From assembly GCA_021776775.1 (NCBI GenBank), contig JAJFFE010000194.1:1-64000 (forward strand): a DNA stretch of 64,000 nt, written 5' to 3'. The notes under the pieces were generated by a model. That model did not search any database, was not told the origin of the DNA, and was given only the letters and a program-made list of their open reading frames with translations. Shown piece by piece: positions 16,834-25,635 of this stretch; within the stretch, counting starts at the first letter, position 1; each line of letters opens with the position of its first letter. The translations under genes were made by a program, and so were the position numbers. The DNA is from Planctomycetota bacterium (lineage in GTDB: Bacteria > Planctomycetota > UBA8108 > UBA1146 > JAJFFE01).

Positions 16834-17166
16834 ATGTCACCGAGTCGACTTCGACGTAGGTTATCACTTCCTGTCATCGTTCTAGTGGTAGGAGCAGTAG
16901 TGACTCTCTGCTTTGTGCATGAGAAGTTACTGTATCGGATTGACTGCGTCGAGGTCGACTGGGAGTTGCGGGGTTCTGGTCATGGGGACAGCTTCGAGTT
17001 TAACCTCACGCGAGAATTCGAATACTACAAACATTTGAAGTCACGATGGCCTGCTGCTCTAGCGAACAGAGTTGAGCAGATTGACGAAGCAGAGTATGAA
17101 CTACTTCGTAGTAGGGGCTTTCCTGATAGAGCGGAGCGAATTCTCAAGGAATCGCAGGAGTGGTGA
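16834..17166 (+). CDS. Small membrane-anchored hypothetical protein
   Basis: A 110-residue protein with a basic N-terminus, one transmembrane helix (about residues 11-29, LPVIVLVVGAVVTLCFV) and a hydrophilic domain rich in Glu and Arg that would face out if the helix is an uncleaved signal. It follows the truncated Cys-containing gene by five bases and shares its A+T-rich composition, unlike the flanking chromosome. No family is recognised. A partner role such as immunity or anchoring is possible but unsupported. Confidence 0.6.
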   Translation: MSPSRLRRRLSLPVIVLVVGAVVTLCFVHEKLLYRIDCVEVDWELRGSGHGDSFEFNLTREFEYYKHLKSRWPAALANRVEQIDEAEYELLRSRGFPDRAERILKESQEW

Positions 17167-17238
17167 GTTGTTCAGCGCGAACCTGAGGCGAAACGACGGT
17201 GAGCTAGTCGGACGCGACGACTCGGCTGATAATTCCCA

Positions 17239-18342
17239 TCAAAGCGGCACGTCATGAGAAGCGCTCTTTCGGGTGTCACGAAGTTGCTTGATGTACCCCT
17301 CTGTCACGCGAATATCCTTGTGCCCGAGCAGCTCCTGAATTCGCGTGATCGGCACTCCCGCATCATCGAGGAGCGTTGCCGTGGTCGCTCGAAGCGAGTG
17401 GGGGGTGTAACGAGATTTGCCCTTGTCGCCTCTCGAATGCGGAAGCCGTTCGAGGTACGAAAGCAGCAGCCGGTACATCGACGGCTGGCTAATCTGAGTC
17501 GCCCCGAGTTCTTCACTCCGCGCATTCTTCCGAGCACGGAAGAGCGGCCCCTCCAAAATCCGTGAAGCCGTCAGATGCTCCCGAAGCGCCTCAGCGCAGT
17601 GCGCATGAATCCCGATACGCCTCTTCGACTTGCCTCGTCCCTTCTCGGAGATCTCAAGCACTGGATCTTCAGAATCGTCCTGAAAGCCCGAGACGGTGAG
17701 GACGCACGCAGTGCGAATCCGAATCCCCGCGTAAAGAAAGACAGCCAGGATGGCCCGGTCTCTCGTCGCCAACACAGAGTCGCCCTTGGGGAGCGACATC
17801 AACTTGTGCGCCTGATTCCGCTTTAGCGCAATCGTCGGCGTACGAGGTTCCGTTCCTTCACGGCGAATGAACTGCGCATGCGCGGGGTTTGAAACGACGA
17901 CGGGAAGCTTGAGCTCGGTCGCAGCCGTCTCACGCATGAAGTTGTAGAATGCCGAAAGCGCCGACACTCGAGCATTCACGGTCGCCGGAGCCTGGCCAGC
18001 CTCAGGGTCGTTCGGATCGCCAACCATGAAGTCGCGCCAAGCGCGAACCTCGTCAACCGACACCGAAAGCATCCGGTGCGCTTCCTTCGGCCACTCGAGC
18101 CCGAGGAACTCGATGAAGTTCTCAACCGCTCGCCGGTACGTGCGCACCGTGTTCGGGTTCGCACTCCGGTTGACCCACGCCTCGAACATGCTCGCGACCG
18201 AGAGATAGAACTGCTCGACCCGGCGACGAACCACCGGCGACTCATGCCCGTGGAGCACAGCCAGGAGCTCCCGAGGGCTTTCGGGAGGCAAAACCTCACT
18301 CGGCAGTAGCTCGCCGTCGGCTGGATTTTCGGTGTCATTCAT
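17239..18342 (-). CDS. Tyrosine recombinase / integrase 1
   Basis: A 367-residue phage-type integrase. A SAM-like N-terminal core-binding domain (about 45-150, NTVRTYRRAVENFIEFL) precedes the catalytic domain with Arg in FLYAGIRIRTACVLT, HSLRATTAT (H-x-x-R), LLGHKDIRVTEGYI (His and the nucleophile Tyr). All catalytic residues appear present. It has no close partner gene. An inverted repeat 39 bases upstream of the start resembles that before integrase 2, so it may be the site on which the enzyme acts. Confidence 0.9.
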   Translation of the reverse strand: MNDTENPADGELLPSEVLPPESPRELLAVLHGHESPVVRRRVEQFYLSVASMFEAWVNRSANPNTVRTYRRAVENFIEFLGLEWPKEAHRMLSVSVDEVRAWRDFMVGDPNDPEAGQAPATVNARVSALSAFYNFMRETAATELKLPVVVSNPAHAQFIRREGTEPRTPTIALKRNQAHKLMSLPKGDSVLATRDRAILAVFLYAGIRIRTACVLTVSGFQDDSEDPVLEISEKGRGKSKRRIGIHAHCAEALREHLTASRILEGPLFRARKNARSEELGATQISQPSMYRLLLSYLERLPHSRGDKGKSRYTPHSLRATTATLLDDAGVPITRIQELLGHKDIRVTEGYIKQLRDTRKSASHDVPL

Positions 18343-18380
18343 ACGGGTCCCCCACTGGTTTTGAAACGCTCCATGTGAAT

Positions 18381-18396
18381 GATAAGTAGTTTTATC
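18381..18396. repeat. Inverted repeat GATAA-N6-TTATC upstream of integrase 1 (candidate recombination site A)
   Basis: GATAA (18381-18385) and TTATC (18392-18396) flank a six-base spacer, the geometry of Xer/dif-like crossover sites. A further GATAA half-site lies at 18402-18406. The block CCCCCACT nearer the integrase is shared with the equivalent region of integrase 2. It could instead be an operator. Confidence 0.5.
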
Positions 18397-18456
18397 GACC
18401 AGATAATAGAGAAGGGGGGATCGTTCTTGAGTTCATTCGCGGACTTTGCTGGGGAG

Positions 18457-19038
18457 TCACCTCTTCCTGAAGGGTGACGATGGATACGTTGGCTCCTGCC
18501 GGTCAAACTCGCTAAGAAACGGCTCCTGCACTTTTTTCCATTGCTCCACAACTCTCTCCCGACAGTTCTGGGCAGCTTTCATATCGTATTTGTCGCCGAA
18601 ACCCAGGTCGGAAACTGTCTGCCTGATTCCTTTGATTTCTTCAAATGGAAAGAGGCCTCGGTTTCCCGGTTTCTCGCCGATGTTCTTAAACGCCCCCCGA
18701 ATCTCGTCAATCACGGCGCTCATCTCAGTTAGGACGCTGCCGTAAGTTTCCCGCGTCGGAGAATCCGAGTGTGTGTACTGGATACACGCCTGTACTGCTG
18801 AGTTGATCTGAGTCCACAGGGCTCTTAGCTGTTGCAAGTAGACCAGCCGCCTCGAGAAGCAATAGCCAAGCCACGCGGCGGGGATGGCGATGAAGAAGGG
18901 GATTAGATCTTTGAACACACCATAGACGGGATCATTTACGCTCGGAAATTGGGTTTTAAGAACGATTCCGGAGGCGATGCAAAGGGCGTATATCGCTAGT
19001 GTCATGAAAACCCAAAATGCCAATCGTCGTTTGGTCAT
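18457..19038 (-). CDS. Hypothetical membrane protein with two N-terminal helices
   Basis: A 193-residue protein with two transmembrane helices (about residues 7-27 and 45-62, FWVFMTLAIYALCIASGIV and LIPFFIAIPAAWLGYCF), then a long helical, charged cytoplasmic region. No family is recognised. Composition is A+T-richer than the chromosome around it. It lies between the two integrase genes, so it is cargo of an integrated module rather than a housekeeping gene. About 80 bases separate it from integrase 2 upstream, so co-transcription is possible. Confidence 0.65.
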   Translation of the reverse strand: MTKRRLAFWVFMTLAIYALCIASGIVLKTQFPSVNDPVYGVFKDLIPFFIAIPAAWLGYCFSRRLVYLQQLRALWTQINSAVQACIQYTHSDSPTRETYGSVLTEMSAVIDEIRGAFKNIGEKPGNRGLFPFEEIKGIRQTVSDLGFGDKYDMKAAQNCRERVVEQWKKVQEPFLSEFDRQEPTYPSSPFRKR

Positions 19039-19120
19039 TATCTTAGCCTTCTTAACACGAGGCAGACAGTCTTGCTTGGTGCTACGTCAAGCCTCAGGAT
19101 CGTCACCGTTGGGTTGAGCG

Positions 19121-20155
19121 TTAAACAGATATTCTCTCGACGATGTTCCGAGTCACTTGCCGCTTCGTCCGGTCGTACAGCTTGGTAGTGCGCGGATCCG
19201 CATGGCCGGCCAAGTGCTGGACATCCTCAAGTGGAACATCCTGCGCGATCAGGTCGGTGATCACCAACACCCGAAACGAGTGCGGCGAAAAGTCTCGCGG
19301 CAGCCCCGCGTCGCGTAACCTTCGTTTCATCATGCGCTGCATGTCACCGCTCGCGAACGCGGTTTCTTTGAGCGTCTTAGTCTTGCCCTTTGCCGCCCGA
19401 AACAGCGGGGCGTTATCGCCGGGGCGCATTCCGCCCCGCTCCATGTAGTCTTGAAGCAGCTCCTCAAGATCGTGTCGCACGGGGATCTCGCGTAACTTCC
19501 CGCCTTTCTCCCGAAAGCGAAACAGCCACTGCGTTCCATCGTGGCGCAAGTCCGAGAGCTTGAGGCGAGCGACGGCACCGACGCGCGCTCCGGTATAGAT
19601 GAGCGTGGACATGACGGCTTTGTCGCGAAGGCCGACGACGTGCGAGGTATCGACCGAGTCGAGTAGCGTTCGCGCTTGCTTGCGCACTATTTCGGGCGTC
19701 AAACCTTCGAGCGCCTGAACCCGTGGACCGCGCACGGAAAGCACCGGATTGAGCACGACGACGTGCCGCTCCACGAGGATGTCGAAAAAGTGCCGCAACG
19801 CTGAGAGCTGCCGTTTCTGGGTCGACGCCGCAGAGTCCGCGAACGCGGTATCGAGGTATTGACGAAGGTGTCCCGGTTGCACCCGAAACAGCTCAAGCTC
19901 GAAGTGGTGACACCAGTCGAGGAATCGGATCACGCTCGATAGATACGCTCGGCGCGTGTTGCGGTTCTCGATGCGCCCGTAGAAGAACTCGGACCAGGCG
20001 TACTCGCCGCGATCCCCGGCGTTACGAACGAGCGGATGCGGCACCGGCTCGCCGTCCGGAATCGCGCATTTGGCGATCGGCGTTTCCGCCACGGGAACGG
20101 GCAGGAGGATGTCGTCGTCGGATGGGGTGGGTTCGTCCATGGTCTGAATTCTCAC
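19121..20155 (-). CDS. Tyrosine recombinase / integrase 2
   Basis: A 344-residue integrase. The core-binding domain (about 50-150, NTRRAYLSSVIRFLDW) is followed by the catalytic domain with Arg in YTGARVGAVARL, HSFRVLVITDL (H-x-x-R), HLAGHADPRTTKLYD (His, nucleophile Tyr). Two starts are possible: GTG at 20155 or ATG at 20140 (MDEPTPSDD); neither has a clear ribosome site. It is clearly different in sequence from integrase 1 despite the same layout. A 10-bp perfect inverted repeat lies about 50 bases upstream. Confidence 0.9.
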   Translation of the reverse strand: MRIQTMDEPTPSDDDILLPVPVAETPIAKCAIPDGEPVPHPLVRNAGDRGEYAWSEFFYGRIENRNTRRAYLSSVIRFLDWCHHFELELFRVQPGHLRQYLDTAFADSAASTQKRQLSALRHFFDILVERHVVVLNPVLSVRGPRVQALEGLTPEIVRKQARTLLDSVDTSHVVGLRDKAVMSTLIYTGARVGAVARLKLSDLRHDGTQWLFRFREKGGKLREIPVRHDLEELLQDYMERGGMRPGDNAPLFRAAKGKTKTLKETAFASGDMQRMMKRRLRDAGLPRDFSPHSFRVLVITDLIAQDVPLEDVQHLAGHADPRTTKLYDRTKRQVTRNIVERISV

Positions 20156-20203
20156 AACAGATTACGGCCGCCCGATTTCGGTGCAGCTCCCCCACTACTT
20201 TAG

Positions 20204-20229
20204 TGCATGATAATGTCCTTTATCATGCA
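20204..20229. repeat. Perfect 10-bp inverted repeat upstream of integrase 2 (candidate recombination site B)
   Basis: TGCATGATAA and TTATCATGCA flank the six-base spacer TGTCCT. The inner GATAA / TTATC and the spacer length match the site before integrase 1, and both are preceded on the integrase side by CCCCCACT. The shape is that of a dif-like crossover site; an operator for integrase 2 is the alternative. Confidence 0.55.
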
Positions 20230-20529
20230 TTGAGGCACCGCCCAACAACACGCGAAATCTGTTGCACAGTTCCGTGGAGAGTGGTCGCAATCCTCGCAAA
20301 CGCGCGTGACCCTGCACACCTGCCCTCCCTCGATCTCGGATCTTCCGTGGTGGCGAGCCCTCATGCGTGTCGGCGCCTCGGAGGCGTCACGTCCGCGCTG
20401 GTGTGTGGGGCCGGCACCGTCGCTTCAGCGTGCGTTCTATTAGTTCTCAGATTCTCTGTAGCGGCATCGGGCCTCTCGGTTACTGGGCAATGTCATCGCT
20501 TAAGTTCAGCCGAGAAGAGGTAACAATCG
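20230..20529 (+). other. Intergenic region before the membrane-tethered sigma gene
   Basis: No gene is visible in these 300 bases. They should contain the right boundary of the integrase island and the promoter of the sigma-factor gene; I see no clear promoter boxes. AAGAGG precedes the next start by about ten bases. Confidence 0.5.
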
Positions 20530-23058
20530 ATGGACGTACTCGAATCCCAACTGGAGGTGCCTTTGCACCCGAACTCGCTCGCTCTCAACGACATGGTCGC
20601 CGACTCTGAGTGGGTCCGTGGGCTTGCTCGGACCATTCTTGGCGACGTTGCTCTCGCCGACGATTTGGCGCAGGAGACGATCACGGTAGCTCTCGAGTCG
20701 AAGCCGAACGATCCCGCTCGGCGTCGGGCGTGGCTCGGGGGGATTTTGCGGAACCGGTGGCGTCTCTACGTTCGGAGTCGATCGCGAGAGAGGCGTCGTG
20801 AGCAGCGTGTGTCGCGCCCGGAATCGGTTCCGTCGCACGACGAAGTGTTCGAGCAGATGGAAGTGCACGTTCAGCTCGTCGACGCGGTGTTGAAGTTGCG
20901 CGAGCCTTACCGATCTGCGATTGCGCTGCGTTACTACCGCGAACTGAGTAACGCAGAGATCGCTCGCGAGCTCGATCTTCCCGAGAGCACGGTTCGCGTT
21001 CATATCTCTCGCGGCGTGCAGATGCTTCGCAACGAACTGGATGAGCGCCACGAAGGCGACCGCGCCATGTGGGCGTTGCCACTCGCCGGCTGGATGGCGC
21101 ACTCTCGTGTGGCCAAGGCGACGAGCGCGAGTGCCGTCGCTTCGGTTTCGTTTTGGGCGGTGGCCAAGTGGACGTCGGTGACGCTTGCCCTCGGTGTGAT
21201 CGTTTGGTTTGCGGTCGGGAAGCACTTCTTCGCCGGCATTCCCTCTTCGCTATCGTCGCTCGGCCAGAGCGGTCGAGGGGCGAGGTCCTCTGCCGGATCG
21301 CCCCGGTCCGACGACGTCAAGAACTTGAAGGCTGCGAAGATTGTTCCTGTGTCCGCTGCGAAGGAAGGAGCGCCAAGCCCCGTGATCGGCAAATTTGCCG
21401 ACTTGGACCAAGCAATTGCAGCGGTCACGAGGCCAACGCTCGATCCCAGCGACTGGCCGATCGTGGGTCGAGTGGTGGACTCGAATCGCGGTCCGGTCGC
21501 GGGTGTCGAGGTCACGGCGACGCCGAACCGACGCGCCACCCGAAGCGAAGCTCGCTCTCTGGCCGATTCGATTCGGATCGAAGTCGAAAACGATCTCATG
21601 GCGAAGAGCCTACGGGTGACCACGACCACCGACGCCGACGGTTGTTTCGAGTTGCGCGGCTTGAAGTGGATCGACTATGCGGTGGTCGCGAGCGGCGAGA
21701 GAGGGCGAGCGAAGCCGGGTGACTGGGTCGACCTGCGCGTGCAGAACCAACCCATCGCAACCGGCGCCCGGGTCTACTTCGAGCTGACCAACGCGTGGGG
21801 ACAACCGGTGCAGAGCGCACACCTGCGCATGAATAACGGCGATCGAACGAGCCTGCTGCATTGGCAAGCCGACCGAGACACGTCGTTTCGTCTTCTCCCT
21901 GGAGAGAGCGACGTGCACGCCGAGATCGCCGGGGTTGTTGTCAGCGAAACGTTGAAGTTGACGTCGCCGTACACCGGACCGCAGCCGATCAAGATTCAAC
22001 TGGCGACGGTGTCGCAGTTGATCGCTGATCCGATCGGGCTTCGCGCGAGCTCCGCCGAGGAACTCGAACTGGCTGTGCTTCGCGTTGACCCGCGTCACGT
22101 GCCGGACCCCGTCGTGTTGTTCTACTCCGGAACCACGGTCCATGCGAACGAGGAGAGTCAGTACGTGCTCGACGTTCCGCACGGTACGTACTTGATTGGA
22201 CTCAAAGGGATGGATCGCGTCTGGGCGTCCCGAGTGGTCGATGTCGGGGGCGATCATCGCGTCGCCCTTACGATTGCCGACCAACCGGCTCGAACCCTGC
22301 GCGTCCGTGTTCGCGGTCTCGTCAGCGTGCCAGAGTTCAAGCCCCGGTTCACTCAGCGCATTGTTACTGGCGATTACATCCAAACCGGGGGATTCCGCGC
22401 GATCTCCCTAGCCGACGGATCGTTCCTGATCAGTTTGAGCGAGCGAGAGTTTGACGCGTTGCACTCCGACGACTCGACGGTCTATGTCGGCATCGAAACT
22501 CCGATCGGCACCAAAGAAGTCGTGGCCAAGGGCGACGAGGTTACGTTCGACTTTCAGCGGGGGAGTTCGGTTCGGGTCCTCATGGGCAACCTTCCGGAAG
22601 AAGCGGTCTCGGACAAGCACGTTCTGCGTCTGGCGGTCGCTACCGGCGCGCAGGTTTCCGGACCTTCGGAGTGCTTTGCGTTGTCTGAAGAGATCGACCT
22701 CGGGTTGGTTCAGCCGGGTTCGTACGAGTTGCAACTCGCGCCGAGCGCGCCTGAGTTCTGCAACATGGTGCTGGCCAAGCGGCCTCTCGAAGTCGGCTCT
22801 AGTAGTGAGTTCGTGAAGTTTGACTTGCCCGACCTGCACTCGGTGACGTGGGTGATTCCCGAATCGCTTCGGCCTCGGCCATGGATCCAGATTTGGTCCG
22901 ACACCATGCGAAACGCCGTCATGATGTTCGGCGAGACCACCGAGATCTATCTGGCTGCCGGCGAGTATCGGTGGGTACGCATACGTCATTTGCGCGCACG
23001 ACCGGAAGGCACCCTGTTGACCATCCCTAGTACGACTTCGATCGAGATTGGAGAGTAG
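20530..23058 (+). CDS. Membrane-tethered ECF sigma factor with periplasmic carboxypeptidase-regulatory-like domains
   Basis: The 842-residue protein begins with an ECF sigma factor: region 2 at about 20-85 (DVALADDLAQETI, RRAWLGGILRNRW) and region 4 at about 110-165 (LREPYRSAIALRYYRELSNAEIARELDLPESTVRVHISRG). A transmembrane helix follows near 200-222. The remaining 600 residues are beta-rich and extracytoplasmic, with a carboxypeptidase-regulatory-like fold near 315-390 (VGRVVDSNRGPVAGVEVTA and TTDADGCFELRGL). Anti-sigma and sigma functions seem joined in one chain, so the sigma part may need release to act, or may act at the membrane. The next gene, one base away, encodes a secreted paralogue of the outer part. 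Confidence 0.88.
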   Translation: MDVLESQLEVPLHPNSLALNDMVADSEWVRGLARTILGDVALADDLAQETITVALESKPNDPARRRAWLGGILRNRWRLYVRSRSRERRREQRVSRPESVPSHDEVFEQMEVHVQLVDAVLKLREPYRSAIALRYYRELSNAEIARELDLPESTVRVHISRGVQMLRNELDERHEGDRAMWALPLAGWMAHSRVAKATSASAVASVSFWAVAKWTSVTLALGVIVWFAVGKHFFAGIPSSLSSLGQSGRGARSSAGSPRSDDVKNLKAAKIVPVSAAKEGAPSPVIGKFADLDQAIAAVTRPTLDPSDWPIVGRVVDSNRGPVAGVEVTATPNRRATRSEARSLADSIRIEVENDLMAKSLRVTTTTDADGCFELRGLKWIDYAVVASGERGRAKPGDWVDLRVQNQPIATGARVYFELTNAWGQPVQSAHLRMNNGDRTSLLHWQADRDTSFRLLPGESDVHAEIAGVVVSETLKLTSPYTGPQPIKIQLATVSQLIADPIGLRASSAEELELAVLRVDPRHVPDPVVLFYSGTTVHANEESQYVLDVPHGTYLIGLKGMDRVWASRVVDVGGDHRVALTIADQPARTLRVRVRGLVSVPEFKPRFTQRIVTGDYIQTGGFRAISLADGSFLISLSEREFDALHSDDSTVYVGIETPIGTKEVVAKGDEVTFDFQRGSSVRVLMGNLPEEAVSDKHVLRLAVATGAQVSGPSECFALSEEIDLGLVQPGSYELQLAPSAPEFCNMVLAKRPLEVGSSSEFVKFDLPDLHSVTWVIPESLRPRPWIQIWSDTMRNAVMMFGETTEIYLAAGEYRWVRIRHLRARPEGTLLTIPSTTSIEIGE

Positions 23059-23059
23059 T

Positions 23060-24667
23060 ATGAAAACCACCCAGCATGGACTGACCTTGATCGTGGCCGT
23101 GATCCTCATGGGAGGTGCGCACCGTGACGCCGCGTTTGCGCAAGGGACGGAGGCGCCCGCGAGCTACTCGACGTTGAAAGAAGTGCTCGACGCTACGCAC
23201 CCCGAAGTCGTCGTCAAGGGCGACGGAGAGATCAGCGGGGTCGTCCGTGACCACGCGAAGTCGGGCGACGGCGATCCGGTCGCGGGCGTTGAAGTCATGG
23301 TGTCGCCGGTGTATGGCAAGTGGTTGAGTAGCAGGCCGCTGAGCGATCGCATTCAGTCGTTGATCGAGACCGGGCGCTATCGATCGGCGCGAACGCGCAC
23401 CGCGACCACGGATGCCGGCGGCCGCTTTTCGTTCGACGATCTTCCGGGGGACACGCGGTACTTGTTGCAGTTCCCGCGTGAGGAGCACATCGCCACGTTC
23501 AAGTCACGGGCACAGCGTGGAGGAGTCGACGTCGGATCGACGGTCGAGATGATCTTGCGCGTGCCGGTCGACGCCAAGCTGCCCGAGATTCCGACCCGTG
23601 TGCTTTGGCAAGGGAAGCGAATCATCGAACCGGTCGCCTTTGCGTACGAGGTTGCCAACGGCCGTAGCCGATCGAAGAGCGTACGGTACGGCCGAGATCT
23701 ACGGGCGCCGGACGGGTTGAGCATTGTGTCCGCGCAGTATCGAAACCTCGAGTCGTCGCGAGTGACGCTCGACATCGGCAAGACCAAGCCGGTTGGGATC
23801 GAGTTCGAGCTCGCTCCGCGCACGGTGTTCGCCGGGTGGATTCGCGGATCGCATGACTTTTCCTCTCCGGACTTGTGGCTGGTGCCGGCGGGATCAGTGC
23901 AGGTCGGGTCGCCCGAGCCTGGCGTCGACGATGGCCAGAAGACGGATGTCAGCTCGTTCACGTCGGCGTTTCGCTTCGAGGAGGTTGCCCCGGGCGCGTA
24001 CGACTTGGTGCTCGTCAGTAACGACAAAGTGGCGCGACTGTGGGGTGCTCCGGTGACGGCCGGATTCAACTTTCAGAAGTTCGACGTCGGGGACGATGCC
24101 CCGCTGCTCGAAGTTCGCACGGTGTTCCCTCACCTCAAGCCGCAAGGAATCAAGTATCGATTCCAAACGATCATCGAAGGGGACCACCCGGTCCGCTCGT
24201 TTGCCACCGCGGGTAACGCGTCGGGTGAGACGACGATCATGATGCTGCCCCACACCAAGCATTTCTCGCGGGTGTGGTCAGGGGGCGAGCGTGGCACCAT
24301 TCGTCTGCACGTCATTGCCGAAGGCGTCGGTACCGAAGTGGTCGATCTTGTACCGGGTCAGCGCAAGGTCACGGTTCAGTTTGACCCGCCGGCGACCGCA
24401 ACGATCGACGTTCCGGGCTACTTGCGCAGCGATGTCGTGGGTCGCCTTCGCATTCTCCTTACCCCGGAGCTCGAGGGCGGGGAGCCTATTTCGGGAAGTC
24501 CCAACTGGCTGGGCAAGTTTCCGACGATCGTCGCCACTCCCGGTCGCTACACCGCTCACATTTCGGTGTTTGGAGAGCGCGTGGGCCACACAGTCGATAC
24601 CCGCGCGGTGGACGTTCCGGTGCAACTGAAACCGGGCGAGAGCACGGTGACGCTGGCGCTGCCGTGA
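23060..24667 (+). CDS. Secreted protein with carboxypeptidase-regulatory-like domain, paralogue of the sigma fusion's outer part
   Basis: A 535-residue protein with a Sec signal peptide (about residues 1-28, ending AAFAQG), then a carboxypeptidase-regulatory-like fold (ISGVVRDHAKSG, DPVAGVEVMVSP, TTDAGGRFSFDDLPGDTRYLL), followed by further beta-rich domains without recognised motifs. The match in order and phrasing to the outer region of the preceding gene product, including the long insertion before the TTDA strand, indicates duplication. The genes are one base apart and must be co-transcribed. It may be a ligand-binding or competing partner of the sigma protein. Confidence 0.8.
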   Translation: MKTTQHGLTLIVAVILMGGAHRDAAFAQGTEAPASYSTLKEVLDATHPEVVVKGDGEISGVVRDHAKSGDGDPVAGVEVMVSPVYGKWLSSRPLSDRIQSLIETGRYRSARTRTATTDAGGRFSFDDLPGDTRYLLQFPREEHIATFKSRAQRGGVDVGSTVEMILRVPVDAKLPEIPTRVLWQGKRIIEPVAFAYEVANGRSRSKSVRYGRDLRAPDGLSIVSAQYRNLESSRVTLDIGKTKPVGIEFELAPRTVFAGWIRGSHDFSSPDLWLVPAGSVQVGSPEPGVDDGQKTDVSSFTSAFRFEEVAPGAYDLVLVSNDKVARLWGAPVTAGFNFQKFDVGDDAPLLEVRTVFPHLKPQGIKYRFQTIIEGDHPVRSFATAGNASGETTIMMLPHTKHFSRVWSGGERGTIRLHVIAEGVGTEVVDLVPGQRKVTVQFDPPATATIDVPGYLRSDVVGRLRILLTPELEGGEPISGSPNWLGKFPTIVATPGRYTAHISVFGERVGHTVDTRAVDVPVQLKPGESTVTLALP

Positions 24668-24757
24668 AGGCTTAGTCTGATCTTTCCCGTCTCCCACGAC
24701 GGCGGTTCGGTCTTCTCGACTCGACTATTGATCCGCCGCTTGACCATCTAGCACAGC

Positions 24758-25065
24758 CTACGGGCAAGACGAGTCGCAACCTTCGCCGCCGTCGTCTCCG
24801 CAGTCTGGGAACGGCGCGGCGGGGGGAGCGCCGTCTAGGAACCGATAGCTGAAGATGTACGTCGCGTCCGATGAGTGTAACGCAGAGATTCGCGGGAAGC
24901 GCAGCCTGCGCGGCTTCGCCTGATAAATAGTCCAACCTATGAGTAGGTAAATCGAGTCACTGATGTCGATGTCATTGTCGTCGCATGCGTCGTCGCAGTT
25001 GCACGCCGGTCCTCCGGTCCGACGGCCAGATTGACATCGCCGGCCACGGTGACGGCGGTGAGCTC
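24758..25065 (-). pseudogene. Decayed planctomycete dockerin-like domain protein, C-terminal remnant
   Basis: On the minus strand one frame reads GDVNLAV and then, after a frameshift, GGPACNCDDACDDNDIDISD, later SSDATYIFSYRFLDG and APPAAPFPDCGDDGGEGC before a TAG at 24758-24760. These are the hallmarks of the GDxN-xD / ISD repeat and APPAPFPDCG tail found at the C-termini of many secreted planctomycete proteins. No start codon or upstream part exists, because the ECF sigma gene ends four bases before it. It is a relic of a secreted protein that once followed the sigma gene. Confidence 0.65.
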
Positions 25066-25068
25066 GGG

Positions 25069-25635
25069 CTAGCTGGCCGCCCCGAAACGGAACCTGAGCC
25101 AGGCGATCCCGCGGTAGTAGCGCGACTTCACCGAGCTGCTCGGGTTGCCGGATTTCTCGGCGATCTCCTTGAACGTCAGCCCGTCGTAGTGTTTGAGTCG
25201 GATGACCTCTTCGTCGGTACCCCCGAGTTCTTGCAGGAAGGCGTCGAGCACGTCGAGATCCTGCGGATTCATCGGCTCCGGCGGCGCCTCTAGATCTGCC
25301 GTCGGCAACGCTTCTCCGGCGAAGCGGCTACGGCGTCGCAATCGGCGAACTTCGTTGAGGAACTCGAGGTAGCAGATCCGGTAGATCCATGTCTCGAGCT
25401 TGGCGCGGCCTTCGAAGCTCGAGCGCCGTTTCCAGACGAGAACCATCACGTCTTGGCTCACATCGTCGAGTTCGGGTATCGAGAACGGTGCGCCGAAGCG
25501 ACGGTTGATCGAGCCGACGATTCGCGGAACGCACTCGAGTCGGTCGGCCATCTGGCCAATCGCGTCTTCGTCCCCGTTGAGAGAAGCGCGCACCAATTGT
25601 CGATCGTGATGGGGAGATGCTTTTAGAGCGACCAT
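25069..25635 (-). CDS. ECF-type RNA polymerase sigma factor
   Basis: A 188-residue sigma-70 family factor with region 2 (LDDVSQDVMVLVWKRRSSFEGRAKLETWIYRIC, about 55-90) and region 4 (LGGTDEEVIRLKHYDGLTFKEIAEKSGNPSSSVKSRYYRGIAWLR, about 135-182). There is no membrane segment and no anti-sigma gene beside it. A degraded secreted-protein gene lies directly downstream, so its original operon partner is lost. AGCAGTGA occurs twice about 100 bases upstream, possibly part of its control region. Confidence 0.93.
   Translation of the reverse strand: MVALKASPHHDRQLVRASLNGDEDAIGQMADRLECVPRIVGSINRRFGAPFSIPELDDVSQDVMVLVWKRRSSFEGRAKLETWIYRICYLEFLNEVRRLRRRSRFAGEALPTADLEAPPEPMNPQDLDVLDAFLQELGGTDEEVIRLKHYDGLTFKEIAEKSGNPSSSVKSRYYRGIAWLRFRFGAAS

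Noticed and set aside
19039..19120. GTTGGGT and GTTAAAC, like integron attC core sites
   Set aside because: No paired partner sites or hairpin, and neither integrase shows the extra integron-integrase segment.
24672..24935. 87-codon minus-strand frame
   Set aside because: Arg-rich and out of frame with the dockerin-like relic that explains the same bases.
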